Below, one piece after another: positions 42,699-49,965 of a DNA stretch of 64,000 nucleotides. The first letter of the stretch is position 1; the number at the start of each line of letters is the position of its first letter. Source of the DNA: Nocardia kruczakiae NBRC 101016 (GTDB lineage Bacteria; Actinomycetota; Actinomycetes; Mycobacteriales; Mycobacteriaceae). Both the position numbers and the translations under genes were made by a program. The notes below the pieces were generated by a model that saw only the letters and a program-made list of their open reading frames with translations, did not search any database and was not told the origin of the DNA. The stretch covers positions 62,001 to 126,000 of the forward strand of contig NZ_BDBL01000003.1 in NCBI RefSeq assembly GCF_001612965.1, in the 5' to 3' direction.

Positions 42699-42975
42699 CG
42701 AAAGCACCGGACCGCCACGAAAGTATCGGGCCGGTAGCGTCCTCCTCGCTCGAGCGCATTCGATATCCGCTTCTTCGAGCGCTCACCCTTCCTCGTTCGG
42801 CACAGGCGATCGCACGTTCCGTTCCGAGGGCTCCCAGCAGCGGGCAGTCGGCCGAAGCCCGTCGGCCACATCGCTTCGTAAACTCCAGTGCGCGTTCCGC
42901 ATTCGACCGCGCCGCCCGGCCGGCGTCTCGGCGGCACCGCGCTGTTGTTCGTAGCACCCGTCTCAGGAAGGACGC

Positions 42976-43896
42976 ATGTCCACCACTACCGAATCCGCGC
43001 TGGACGATCTGTACGTGGCCATCGAGAAATCCGCGCGGCTGGCGAACGTCCCCTGCACCCGAGACGCGGTATGGCCGGTCCTGACCGCATTCGGCACGAT
43101 GCTCACCCAGTCGGTGATCTCCTTTCGAGTCGTCACCGAGGCCCGTCGCGCGGGTGACCTCGACTATCGCTTCCTCACGCTGCCGAAAGACATCGACCCC
43201 TACGACATCGCGCGCTCGAACGGACTGATCCCGCAAACCGATCATCCGATCGGATCCCTGCTGGACCAGGTCCGGAAACAATGCCCCGTCGACAGCTACG
43301 GCATCGATATCGGCGTCGCCGGCGGCTTCAAGAAGATCTGGCCGTTCTTTCCCGCGGACGACGTCCGGAACGTGGCGGAACTCGCCGCGCTCCCGTCCAT
43401 GCCGGCCGGTCTCGCCGACCACGCCCGCATGTTCGCCGCACACGGTTTGGCGGACAAGGTCGGCCTGCTCGGCATCGATTACCACGACAAGACGATGAAC
43501 GTGTACTTCCCCGGACTGCCCGCCGAGCACTTCGCACCCGAGGCCGTCGCCGCCCTGCATCGCGACGCCGGATTTCCGGAACCGAGCGCGCGATTCCTCG
43601 CCGTCACCGCGAAGGCATTCGACATCTACGCCACATTCGGCTGGGAGTCCTCCCGGATCGAGCGACTGTGTTTCCCGGTGATCACACCGGATCCGGCCAC
43701 GCTCCCGATTCCGATCGAGCCGCGCTTCCGGGAGCTCGCCGACAAGGCCCCGTTCGCCACGAACGATCGCCGATTCACCTTTGCCGCCACCTCGTCGCCC
43801 GCCGGAGAATCCTACAAATTCAGCTGGTTCTACCAGTGGCAGCCCAGAATCCTGGACAAGATGAAGACATCCGATTCGGAACCGTCCGTTTCATAG
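42976..43896 (+). CDS. ABBA-fold aromatic prenyltransferase (NphB/CloQ family)
   Basis: 306 residues, the exact size of NphB. The alignment with NphB from memory is continuous: an L-D-Y segment with Asp63 (NphB Asp62, Mg site), G-V-A-G-G-F-K-K with Lys119, M-N-V-Y-F with Asn175, Y-A-T-F-G-W-E with a pocket Tyr, I-E-R-L-C-F with Arg230, and S-Y-K-F-S-W-F-Y with Lys281. These are the diphosphate- and metal-binding positions of the family. Such enzymes attach dimethylallyl or geranyl groups to phenols, naphthoquinones or phenazines in the cytosol. No polyketide, phenazine or terpenoid gene is adjacent, so the acceptor is unknown. AGGAAGGA precedes the ATG. It sits downstream of tRNA-Gly and converges on ectB. 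Confidence 0.9.
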   Translation: MSTTTESALDDLYVAIEKSARLANVPCTRDAVWPVLTAFGTMLTQSVISFRVVTEARRAGDLDYRFLTLPKDIDPYDIARSNGLIPQTDHPIGSLLDQVRKQCPVDSYGIDIGVAGGFKKIWPFFPADDVRNVAELAALPSMPAGLADHARMFAAHGLADKVGLLGIDYHDKTMNVYFPGLPAEHFAPEAVAALHRDAGFPEPSARFLAVTAKAFDIYATFGWESSRIERLCFPVITPDPATLPIPIEPRFRELADKAPFATNDRRFTFAATSSPAGESYKFSWFYQWQPRILDKMKTSDSEPSVS

Positions 43897-43906
43897 CCGT
43901 CCGCGG

Positions 43907-43985
43907 CGCACCCGAAGGTGCGGGACCGGGCCCCGCAGCGGAAACCCGGCCCCGCGGCCGGCTGCCGGGTGTGGGTCGGCAGCCG
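43907..43985. terminator. Two hairpins between convergent prenyltransferase and ectB genes
   Basis: CGCACC-CGAA-GGTGCG (43907-43922) is a short hairpin with a stable-looking tetraloop, 11 bp after the prenyltransferase stop. A second 8-bp stem, CGGCTGCC/GGCAGCCG (43959-43985), is 15 bp from the ectB stop. Each probably terminates one of the convergent transcripts. Confidence 0.6.
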
Positions 43986-43999
43986 ACGGTCCGATCCCC

Positions 44000-45253
44000 C
44001 TAGCCGCGCCTGCCGCAGACGATATCGACGGAGCGCGCGAGTATTTCGAGCCCGTGATCCAACTCGGAATCCGAAATCGTCAGCGGCGGAAGCAGTTTCA
44101 CAACCTCGTCACAGGCGCCCGAGGTCTCCACGAGCAGTCCCTCCTCGAAGGCTACCCGACTCACCTTGCCCGCCTCCGAGGCGTCGTCGAAGACCAGTCC
44201 GTGCACCAAACCCCTTCCGCGCGTGGACAATCCGCCCACCGCATCCGCCACCCGCGCCAGCTCGGCACGTATCCGCTCGCCGCGGGCCAGCGTGGCGAGC
44301 TCGAGCCGGTCGTCGCGCCAGTACTCCTCCAGCGCCACCCGCGCGGTGACGAAAGCCGGGTTGTTACCGCGGAAGGTGCCGTTGTGCTCACCCGGCGCCC
44401 ACTGGTCCAGCTCGCGTTTCATCAACACCAGCGCCATCGGCAGACCGTAGCCGCCGATGGACTTCGAGAGAGTGACGATATCCGGGGTGATACCCGCGGT
44501 CTCGAAGGAGAAGAACGGCCCGGTCCGCCCGCAACCCATCTGCACATCGTCGACGATCAGCAGAATGCCGCGGGCCGCGACCAGCGCCGCGAGCCGGCGC
44601 AACCACTCGGCGCGGGCGATGTTCACCCCGCCCTCGCCCTGCACCGTTTCCACGATCACGGCCGCCGGCTTGTCCACCCCCGAGGAGGTGTCGTCGAGCA
44701 TCCGCTCGATCCACGCCAGCTCGTCCGCACCACCCAGGTAGCCGTCATAGGGCATCGGATGGACGTGTGGCAGCGGCACGCCCGCCCCCGCACGTTTGGC
44801 GGCGTTACCGGTCACGGCCAGCGCGCCCAGCGTCATGCCGTGAAAGGCGTTGGTGAAGTTCACGACCGTGCTGCGCCCGGTGATCTTGCGTGCCAGCTTC
44901 AGCGCCGCCTCTACCGCGTTCGCCCCGGTCGGGCCCGGAAATTGGATCTTGTAGTCGAGGCCGCGCGGCACCAGGATCAGGTCGCGCAGCGCCTCGAGCA
45001 GGTCACGCTTGGCGACCGTCGACATGTCCAGCCCGTGGGTGAGCCCGTCGCGGGACAGATAGTCCAGCAGGGCCGCCTTCAGGATCGGATTGTTGTGCCC
45101 GTAGTTGAGCGTGCCGGCTCCGGCGAAGAAATCGAGATAGTCGCGGCCCTGCTCGTCGCGGAGCCAGGCGCCGCGGGCGGTGTCGAAGACCGTCGGCCAG
45201 ACCCGGCAGTATCCGCGCACATCCGATTCCAGCGTTTCGAAAACGGTGGTCAT
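44000..45253 (-). CDS. ectB: Diaminobutyrate-2-oxoglutarate aminotransferase (EctB-type), isolated
   Basis: 417 residues of class III PLP aminotransferase. The N-terminus (E-S-D-V-R-G-Y-C-R-V-W-P-T-V-F-D) and L-N-Y-G-H-N-N-P are specific to EctB. P-G-P-T-G-A-N-A-V-E-A-A is the PLP-phosphate loop, D-D-V-Q-M-G-C-G-R-T-G holds the PLP-N1 Asp, and S-K-S-I-G-G-Y-G the PLP lysine. EctB makes L-2,4-diaminobutyrate from aspartate semialdehyde and glutamate, the first step to ectoine. The usual partners ectA and ectC are absent on both sides (an ABC permease and the prenyltransferase flank it), so it may serve an unlinked ectoine pathway or supply diaminobutyrate to another product. GAGGA is 7 bases before the ATG. 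Confidence 0.88.
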   Translation of the reverse strand: MTTVFETLESDVRGYCRVWPTVFDTARGAWLRDEQGRDYLDFFAGAGTLNYGHNNPILKAALLDYLSRDGLTHGLDMSTVAKRDLLEALRDLILVPRGLDYKIQFPGPTGANAVEAALKLARKITGRSTVVNFTNAFHGMTLGALAVTGNAAKRAGAGVPLPHVHPMPYDGYLGGADELAWIERMLDDTSSGVDKPAAVIVETVQGEGGVNIARAEWLRRLAALVAARGILLIVDDVQMGCGRTGPFFSFETAGITPDIVTLSKSIGGYGLPMALVLMKRELDQWAPGEHNGTFRGNNPAFVTARVALEEYWRDDRLELATLARGERIRAELARVADAVGGLSTRGRGLVHGLVFDDASEAGKVSRVAFEEGLLVETSGACDEVVKLLPPLTISDSELDHGLEILARSVDIVCGRRG

Positions 45254-45290
45254 AGGCGGTCCTCAGGGGCGGGAGCCACCGCGGCGACCC

Positions 45291-45320
45291 CAGTGTGAAA
45301 CATGACTGTTTCTAACACTG
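45291..45320. promoter_or_regulatory. Long imperfect inverted repeat upstream of ectB
   Basis: CAGTGT-GAAACA and TGTTTC-TA-ACACTG are inverted around TGAC, interrupted only by a two-base insertion. The repeat lies about 40-67 bp upstream of the ectB ATG and about 140 bp from the divergent ABC gene, where a repressor of the TetR kind or a MarR dimer could act. Confidence 0.5.
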
Positions 45321-45461
45321 CGATGGAGGTCGCGGCAAGGTTTTGCGCAAAGCGATCCGGCCATCGGGTGCGCCGACCATACCGACCGCCCGGACTGCCC
45401 TGCTCCGGTTCGTCGAAATTCGCTCGCCGAGCGGACGGCCAGGTCGTATTCTGGACAACTT

Positions 45462-46268
45462 GTGCGCGCACTCTCGGGGGTTTATTCACGTCTGTTCGGC
45501 GCCGGCTTCCGGCGCCAATGGAATTACCGGTCGGCCGTCTTCGCGGGCCTGGCCGCCAATGTCGTCTTCGGCCTCATCCGCGCCGCGGTGATGATCGCGG
45601 CGGCACGCTCCACGCCGGGTTTCGGCGGCTACACCGGTGCGTCGATCGGCGCCTACGTGTGGTTGTCACAGGCCATGCTGGGCGCCCTGCGAGTGATGGG
45701 GCCACCGCACGATATCGCCGAGCGGGTGCGCACCGGCGATGTGGCGGTCGATCTGCAACGCCCCATCGATATCCAATTCTTCTATCTGGCAACCGATCTC
45801 GGCGGATCGTCGTGCACGCTGGCCCTGCGCGGCCTGCCCTCGATCGCCACCGGTCTGATCACGGCGCAGCTGGTGTTGCCCGGCACCTTCGCGCCGTATC
45901 TGCTCGGCGCCGTCAGTGTCGTTGCGGCCGTGACGCTTTCGCTGTTGCTGTTGTTCTCGGTGAGCCTGCTGGGTTTCTGGCTGATCGAGACGCGCGGAAT
46001 CCGGATGCTCTATCAGATCCTGTCCACGTTCCTCGCCGGCCTCTACGTACCCATCCACCTGTTTCCGGCACCGCTGGCCACCGCCGCGCGGCTGACCCCG
46101 TTCCCGTGGCTGCTGCAGGGGCCGGTCGACGTGTTGTCCGGTCGGGCGACGGGTTCGGCGGCGTGGTCGGTCATCGGCATGCAGATGTTGTGGATCGCCA
46201 TCGCGATCGGCATCGGCCGGACGCTGATCGCGGCGGGCCGGCGCAAACTGGAGGTGCAGGGTGGCTGA
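45462..46268 (+). CDS. ABC-2-type permease, first subunit (COG4587-like)
   Basis: 268 residues with six hydrophobic helices. R-P-I-D-I-Q-F-F-Y and L-T-P-F-P-W-L-L-Q-G-P-V-D are motifs of the ABC2_membrane_6-type permeases, which form heterodimers with a second permease and a NatA-like ATPase. The GTG at 45462 lacks a ribosome site; a TATTCT box ends about 9 bases before it, so the mRNA may have almost no leader. The last 8 bases overlap the next permease gene. The three genes form a complete exporter operon of unknown substrate. Confidence 0.85.
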   Translation: MRALSGVYSRLFGAGFRRQWNYRSAVFAGLAANVVFGLIRAAVMIAAARSTPGFGGYTGASIGAYVWLSQAMLGALRVMGPPHDIAERVRTGDVAVDLQRPIDIQFFYLATDLGGSSCTLALRGLPSIATGLITAQLVLPGTFAPYLLGAVSVVAAVTLSLLLLFSVSLLGFWLIETRGIRMLYQILSTFLAGLYVPIHLFPAPLATAARLTPFPWLLQGPVDVLSGRATGSAAWSVIGMQMLWIAIAIGIGRTLIAAGRRKLEVQGG

Positions 46269-47082
46269 GCTCGCACCGTACGGCAGCAGGCTCACACCCT
46301 ATGTGGCCGTGCTGCGTTCGCGAATGCGCTCACAGCGCGCCTATCCGCTCTCCTTCGCCACCGACCTGTTCTCCTCCCTGCTGATCGGCGTGGTCGAATT
46401 CGCGGAGATGTGGCTGATCTACCACAACGTCACGGCGCTGGGCGGCCTGAACTCGACGCAGATGCTGCTGTTGTTCGGCCTGTCCAACCTGAGTTTCGCG
46501 CTCGCGCAGATCGCCGTCGGCCACACCGACACTCTCGCGACCTACATTCGGATGGGCACCCTCGACGCCTTTCACCTGCGTCCCCAGCCCCTGCTGCTCC
46601 AGCTGATCACCAGCGATGTGTCGCTGCGGCGGCTGTCGCGGGCCACCGTCGCGGCGGTGGTCCTGACCGCCGGCCTGATCGGCAACGATATCGATTGGAG
46701 CCCAACGCATATCGTGCTGGCGGTGAGCAGCACACTGAGCGGGATCGCCATTTTCGCCGGACTGTTCGTCTGCGCGGCGGGCCTGCAGTTCCACTTGGTC
46801 GACGGTTCGGAACTCACCAACAGCTTCACCTACGGCGGATCCTTCGCCGCCCAGCAGCCGAGTTCGGTGTTCTCGGGCCCGCTGCGGGCGCTGTTCGGGT
46901 TCGCGATACCGGTCTCGTTCGTCGCCTATCTGCCCACGATCGCCCTCCTCGGCCTTCCCGGACCGGCGTGGCTGCCCGCCGGGCTGGCCTGGTTCGGACC
47001 GCTTGCGGCGCTGTGGGTTTGGATAATGGCGTTGGCGCTCTGGCGCATCGGGGTACGCCACTATCAGGGAGGGGGCGGATGA
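46261..47082 (+). CDS. ABC-2-type permease, second subunit (COG3694-like)
   Basis: 273 residues and six hydrophobic helices. The segment R-M-G-T-L-D-A-F-H-L-R-P-Q-P-L-L-L-Q is the cytosolic coupling loop typical of the partner permease. The GTG start overlaps the end of the first permease and the stop overlaps the ATPase start (ATGA), so all three are translated as a set. Confidence 0.85.
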   Translation: MAELAPYGSRLTPYVAVLRSRMRSQRAYPLSFATDLFSSLLIGVVEFAEMWLIYHNVTALGGLNSTQMLLLFGLSNLSFALAQIAVGHTDTLATYIRMGTLDAFHLRPQPLLLQLITSDVSLRRLSRATVAAVVLTAGLIGNDIDWSPTHIVLAVSSTLSGIAIFAGLFVCAAGLQFHLVDGSELTNSFTYGGSFAAQQPSSVFSGPLRALFGFAIPVSFVAYLPTIALLGLPGPAWLPAGLAWFGPLAALWVWIMALALWRIGVRHYQGGGG

Positions 47083-48248
47083 ACACCGTCGAAGTATCGG
47101 AACTGACCAGGCAATTCGTGCTGCGGCGCAGCCGCCGGGGCCGCCGCGGGCACGTGCGCGAGGTGCTCATCGCCGTCGACTCGATGAGCTTTCACATCGA
47201 ATCCGGTTCGGCCGTCGGCTATATCGGCGCCAACGGGGCCGGGAAATCCACCACCATCAAAATGCTCACCGGCATCCTCGTGCCGACCTCCGGCACGGTG
47301 CGCACCTGCGGGCTCGACCCGGTGCGCCGGCGGCGCGAACTGGCCGGCCGGATCGGCGTGGTGTTCGGACAGCGATCACAGCTGTGGTGGGATCTGCCGC
47401 TGCGCGAATCGTTCACCATCCTGGCCGCCATCCATCGCCTGGAGCCGGCCGCGGCCCGCCGCCGCACGGACGAACTCGTCGAACAGCTCGAGATGGGACA
47501 CACCCTCGACACCCCGGTGCGTCAGCTCTCCCTCGGCCAGCGGATGCGCGCCGAAATCGCCGCGGCGCTCCTGCATCGTCCGGAGCTGCTGATTCTCGAC
47601 GAGCCGACCATCGGCCTCGATGTGCTCTCCAAACAGCGACTGCGGGAATTCCTGCGCCGGGAACGGGCGGAAAGCGGCACCACGCTGCTGCTCACCACCC
47701 ACGATATGGGCGATATCGAGCGCCTCTGCGAACGGGTACTCGTGGTCGACCACGGCCGCCTCGCCTACGACGGCACGCTGCCGGGCCTGGCGCGCACCGT
47801 CGGCGCGCGCCGCGTCCTGGTGGTGGATCTGGCCCGGCCCAGCGACGATCTCACCGGCCTCGCGGGGGCGACACTGCTGGCCGCCGAGGCCGACGGCATG
47901 CGGCAGCGGCTGGCCTTCGATCCCGAAATCACCACCGCCGCACAGCTTCTCGCCGCCATCTCGAATCGGGTCGAGGTACGCGACCTGTCCGTCGAGGAAC
48001 CCGATATCGAGGATGTGGTGCGCCGCATCTACTCCGCCGGAGACGGCACCGCCCCGGCGCTGTCGGGCGCCGGGGCGGTGGGCCGGGGCACGATCCCCGG
48101 GGGCGGGCCGGAATCAGCCGCCGAACGACCCGGTGAACAGGGTGTTCAGGACACCGCTGAGGGCGGCACTGCCGGTGTCGAGGATGCCGCTCAGCGCGGC
48201 GCTACCGGTGTCGATGATGACCGGAATCATGCTTCTACCTCTCTGTAG
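47079..48248 (+). CDS. ABC transporter ATPase (COG4586-like) with unusual C-terminal tail
   Basis: 389 residues. Walker A G-A-N-G-A-G-K-S-T near 50-58; Q-loop region F-G-Q-R-S-Q-L-W-W-D, the W-W-D form typical of this family; signature L-S-L-G-Q-R near 148; Walker B L-I-L-D-E-P-T-I-G-L-D; H-loop T-T-H-D. It powers the two permeases with which it overlaps. Relatives end at about residue 330. Here the frame continues for about 60 Gly/Ala/Glu-rich residues across a terminator hairpin (48051-48076) and antisense to the peptide gene at 48114-48230. Codons in this tail do not look selected, so a lost stop codon or a sequencing frameshift near 48050 is possible. Confidence 0.88.
   Translation: MNTVEVSELTRQFVLRRSRRGRRGHVREVLIAVDSMSFHIESGSAVGYIGANGAGKSTTIKMLTGILVPTSGTVRTCGLDPVRRRRELAGRIGVVFGQRSQLWWDLPLRESFTILAAIHRLEPAAARRRTDELVEQLEMGHTLDTPVRQLSLGQRMRAEIAAALLHRPELLILDEPTIGLDVLSKQRLREFLRRERAESGTTLLLTTHDMGDIERLCERVLVVDHGRLAYDGTLPGLARTVGARRVLVVDLARPSDDLTGLAGATLLAAEADGMRQRLAFDPEITTAAQLLAAISNRVEVRDLSVEEPDIEDVVRRIYSAGDGTAPALSGAGAVGRGTIPGGGPESAAERPGEQGVQDTAEGGTAGVEDAAQRGATGVDDDRNHASTSL
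48051..48076. terminator. 10-bp GC hairpin at the end of the ABC operon
   Basis: GCCCCGGCGC and GCGCCGGGGC form a perfect 10-bp stem with the loop TGTCGG. It lies inside the C-terminal tail of the plus-strand ATPase frame and 37 bp after the stop of the minus-strand peptide gene, so it most likely ends the latter and perhaps both. Confidence 0.75.
48114..48230 (-). CDS. Small hydrophobic peptide gene with 11-residue repeats (38 residues)
   Basis: The predicted peptide starts M-I-P-V-I-I, contains the tandem unit D-T-G-S-A-A-L-S-G-(I/V)-L twice, and ends N-T-L-F-T-G-S-F-G-G. It has two Asp and no Lys, Arg, His or Cys. A GAGAGG ribosome site lies 7 bases before the ATG and a perfect terminator hairpin follows 37 bp after the stop. 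The gene is antisense to the tail of the ABC ATPase frame. The 33-bp DNA repeat encoding the units is visible. Composition and size resemble signal-less cell-wall channel or surface peptides of Corynebacteriales, but I cannot assign a family. Compare the peptide gene at 37388-37453. Confidence 0.5.
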   Translation of the reverse strand: MIPVIIDTGSAALSGILDTGSAALSGVLNTLFTGSFGG

Positions 48249-48408
48249 GGGGCACAGTCCGTCGACCCCCGTGTCGGGCGATCGACCAGAACCCACCCTG
48301 CTGGCCGGAACTTAATCGCCGCTGGCCGGTAGCTGAGAGGGACGTAAGAGCCGCTGTGTGAAGCGTCTCCGTAACGAAAACCTTTGTGCTGCCGATGGGA
48401 AATCGTCT

Positions 48409-48738
48409 CTACCGCATATCGTCTGGGCGATTGCTGTCCGCCGAGTACAAGCTGATCTCACCGCCCTCGCCCAGAAATGCGTTGACCAGCATGATCCGCT
48501 CGGCCTGCATGGCGTCGGCGTCCGGTGCGGCGGTGGTGATCGAAATCTGCGGTATGGCAGCCCAGTTCACGACATAGCGTTCCGGTGGACCGGCCGCGCC
48601 GGAGACGTGCGCCAGACGGAAGACCGAGACCGTGCGGCGCTCCATCAGATTTCGCACCACCTCGGCGATTCGCTCGGGATCTTCCAGAGCGAACAGAAAG
48701 CCGAAGGTCAACTCCGGCGAAGAGATATAGGCGGGCAC
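48409..48738 (-). CDS. Hypothetical protein, 109 residues
   Basis: I do not recognise the family. The protein is soluble, with an ordered-looking core (F-G-F-L-F-A-L-E-D-P-E-R-I-A-E-V-V-R-N-L-M, then V-S-V-F-R-L-A-H-V-S, then R-Y-V-V-N-W-A-A-I-P-Q-I-S-I-T) and a polar tail. Alternation of strands and helices and normal G/C-ending codons suggest a true gene. GAGGA is 3 bases before the GTG start, a little close. Neighbours are the peptide gene (same strand, downstream) and a gene-free stretch upstream. Confidence 0.6.
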   Translation of the reverse strand: MPAYISSPELTFGFLFALEDPERIAEVVRNLMERRTVSVFRLAHVSGAAGPPERYVVNWAAIPQISITTAAPDADAMQAERIMLVNAFLGEGGEISLYSADSNRPDDMR

Positions 48739-49095
48739 AAATCCTCAGGCTAGCCATCCGCAACCGGACGCGCAGGCGCCGCGCCGCCGATGGTGGATCT
48801 TCGCGATCATGTGATCCCCGCGTGATGCGTATAACGATTGTCCGGCACCTTGGGTGTTCGGCGCGTCAACCGTTGCATGCCAAGTCGGGACACGCTTTCC
48901 TGAATATGTCCCCGCATTCGGACACGTCTATCGCATCGTCGCGGTCATCCCGGTTCGTACACCCGTGAGCAGTGCGACCGAACAGCCGGCGTCCGTTTCC
49001 GTGGGACTACGCCGGAGCCGAGGGGAGCCCCTCCCCGAAACCTCCTCGGCCCTGGCGTAACCAGATTCCGACCGCTGAGACGAGGGTGGGAGACG
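48739..49095. other. 357-bp gene-free stretch between divergent genes
   Basis: No gene is supported here. It holds an inverted repeat TGTCC-N8-GGACA (48907-48924), a possible operator, and a GC-rich segment GCCGAGG...CCTCGGC near 49015-49055 that could fold. The 5' edge is the promoter side of the 109-residue hypothetical gene, the 3' edge that of the DUF4254 gene, whose ATG has GGGAG upstream. Confidence 0.45.
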
Positions 49096-49638
49096 ATGGC
49101 GACCGCATACGCCGGTGACAACGACGCGACCGGCGCACTTCCGTCGGTATCCGCGCTGCTGCGCGCATTCCGGTCCACGACACCGCCACCCGGCGACCAC
49201 CCGGTGCTCGAGGCGGCCCGGGAGTTGGTCCGCTGCCACGAACTGCGCCGGCACGCCGCCCGGGAGGCGCAGGCGCCGAAGGCCTCGACCGCCCGCGTGG
49301 CCGGCGCGAGCCGATTGGTCGACCACATCGATCGCGACCGCACCCGGCTGATCGAACGTATCGATGTGTGGGTGGCCGACAACATCGCGCACCGCGAGGG
49401 CGCCTCACTGCACACCGAGACTCTCGGGGCGGTCATCGACCGCATGGCCGGGAAATGGGTCGCCGCCCATCATGCGCTCGGCCTGCCCGCCTCGAACTAT
49501 CCGACGGACGAGCTCCCCGCCTCCACACCGGACGGCGAGGCACACCTGCACTGGGTGCGCCTCGCCGAACTGGCCGACGGCTACAAGGACCTGATCACCG
49601 ATATCGCCGAGCACCGGCGCCGGCTGCCGGTGTTCTGA
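49096..49638 (+). CDS. DUF4254-domain protein
   Basis: 180 residues. The DUF4254 pattern is visible in the second half: S-L-H-T-E-T-L-G-A-V-I-D-R-M-A-G-K-W-V-A-A-H, then H-W-V-R-L-A-E-L-A-D-G-Y-K-D-L-I-T-D-I, then R-R-R-L-P at the end. It is all-helical, with many Arg/Glu pairs. The family is found in varied bacteria, often near glycosyltransferases, and has no known activity. It converges on the small gene of the desaturase operon with a 6-bp gap. Confidence 0.82.
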   Translation: MATAYAGDNDATGALPSVSALLRAFRSTTPPPGDHPVLEAARELVRCHELRRHAAREAQAPKASTARVAGASRLVDHIDRDRTRLIERIDVWVADNIAHREGASLHTETLGAVIDRMAGKWVAAHHALGLPASNYPTDELPASTPDGEAHLHWVRLAELADGYKDLITDIAEHRRRLPVF

Positions 49639-49644
49639 TCCCGC

Positions 49645-49965
49645 TCAGCGTTTCGGATCGACGATTTCCACATCGGCATCGATGATGGGCTGGGCCGCAT
49701 TCACATTCGGCGCCGGCTCGGGCTCGTCGACCAGCACATCGGGGTGGTCGCGCCCGGCGTTCACGTCGGCTGCCGCCTCCCGATCACGGTGTGCCGCAGC
49801 CGCGGCCTCCCGCATCTCGATGGCATCGGTGATCCAGTCACCGATTTCGCGCGTCACTTCCGAGACCGTCCCGGTAATGATCGTTGCGATATTGCCGACG
49901 TGTCGTGCCCCGGAGGACGTCAGCTCCTGGATCAGATCCTTGTTGCTCTCGAATTTTCCGATCAT
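49645..49965 (-). CDS. Small helical protein at the end of the desaturase operon
   Basis: 106 residues of no family I know. The first 60 residues are one or two amphipathic helices (S-S-G-A-R-H-V-G-N-I-A-T-I-I-T-G-T-V, then V-T-R-E-I-G-D-W-I-T-D-A-I-E-M) with an Ala-rich stretch. The tail is acidic and Pro-rich. Its ATG abuts the desaturase stop (zero spacing), so it is translated from the same mRNA. A membrane-peripheral helper of the desaturase is conceivable but unproven. Confidence 0.72.
   Translation of the reverse strand: MIGKFESNKDLIQELTSSGARHVGNIATIITGTVSEVTREIGDWITDAIEMREAAAAAHRDREAAADVNAGRDHPDVLVDEPEPAPNVNAAQPIIDADVEIVDPKR

Noticed and set aside
42900..48300. Integrative element or prophage after tRNA-Gly
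   Set aside because: No integrase, excisionase or phage gene is present and no clear second attachment site was found; only a degenerate 15-bp repeat.
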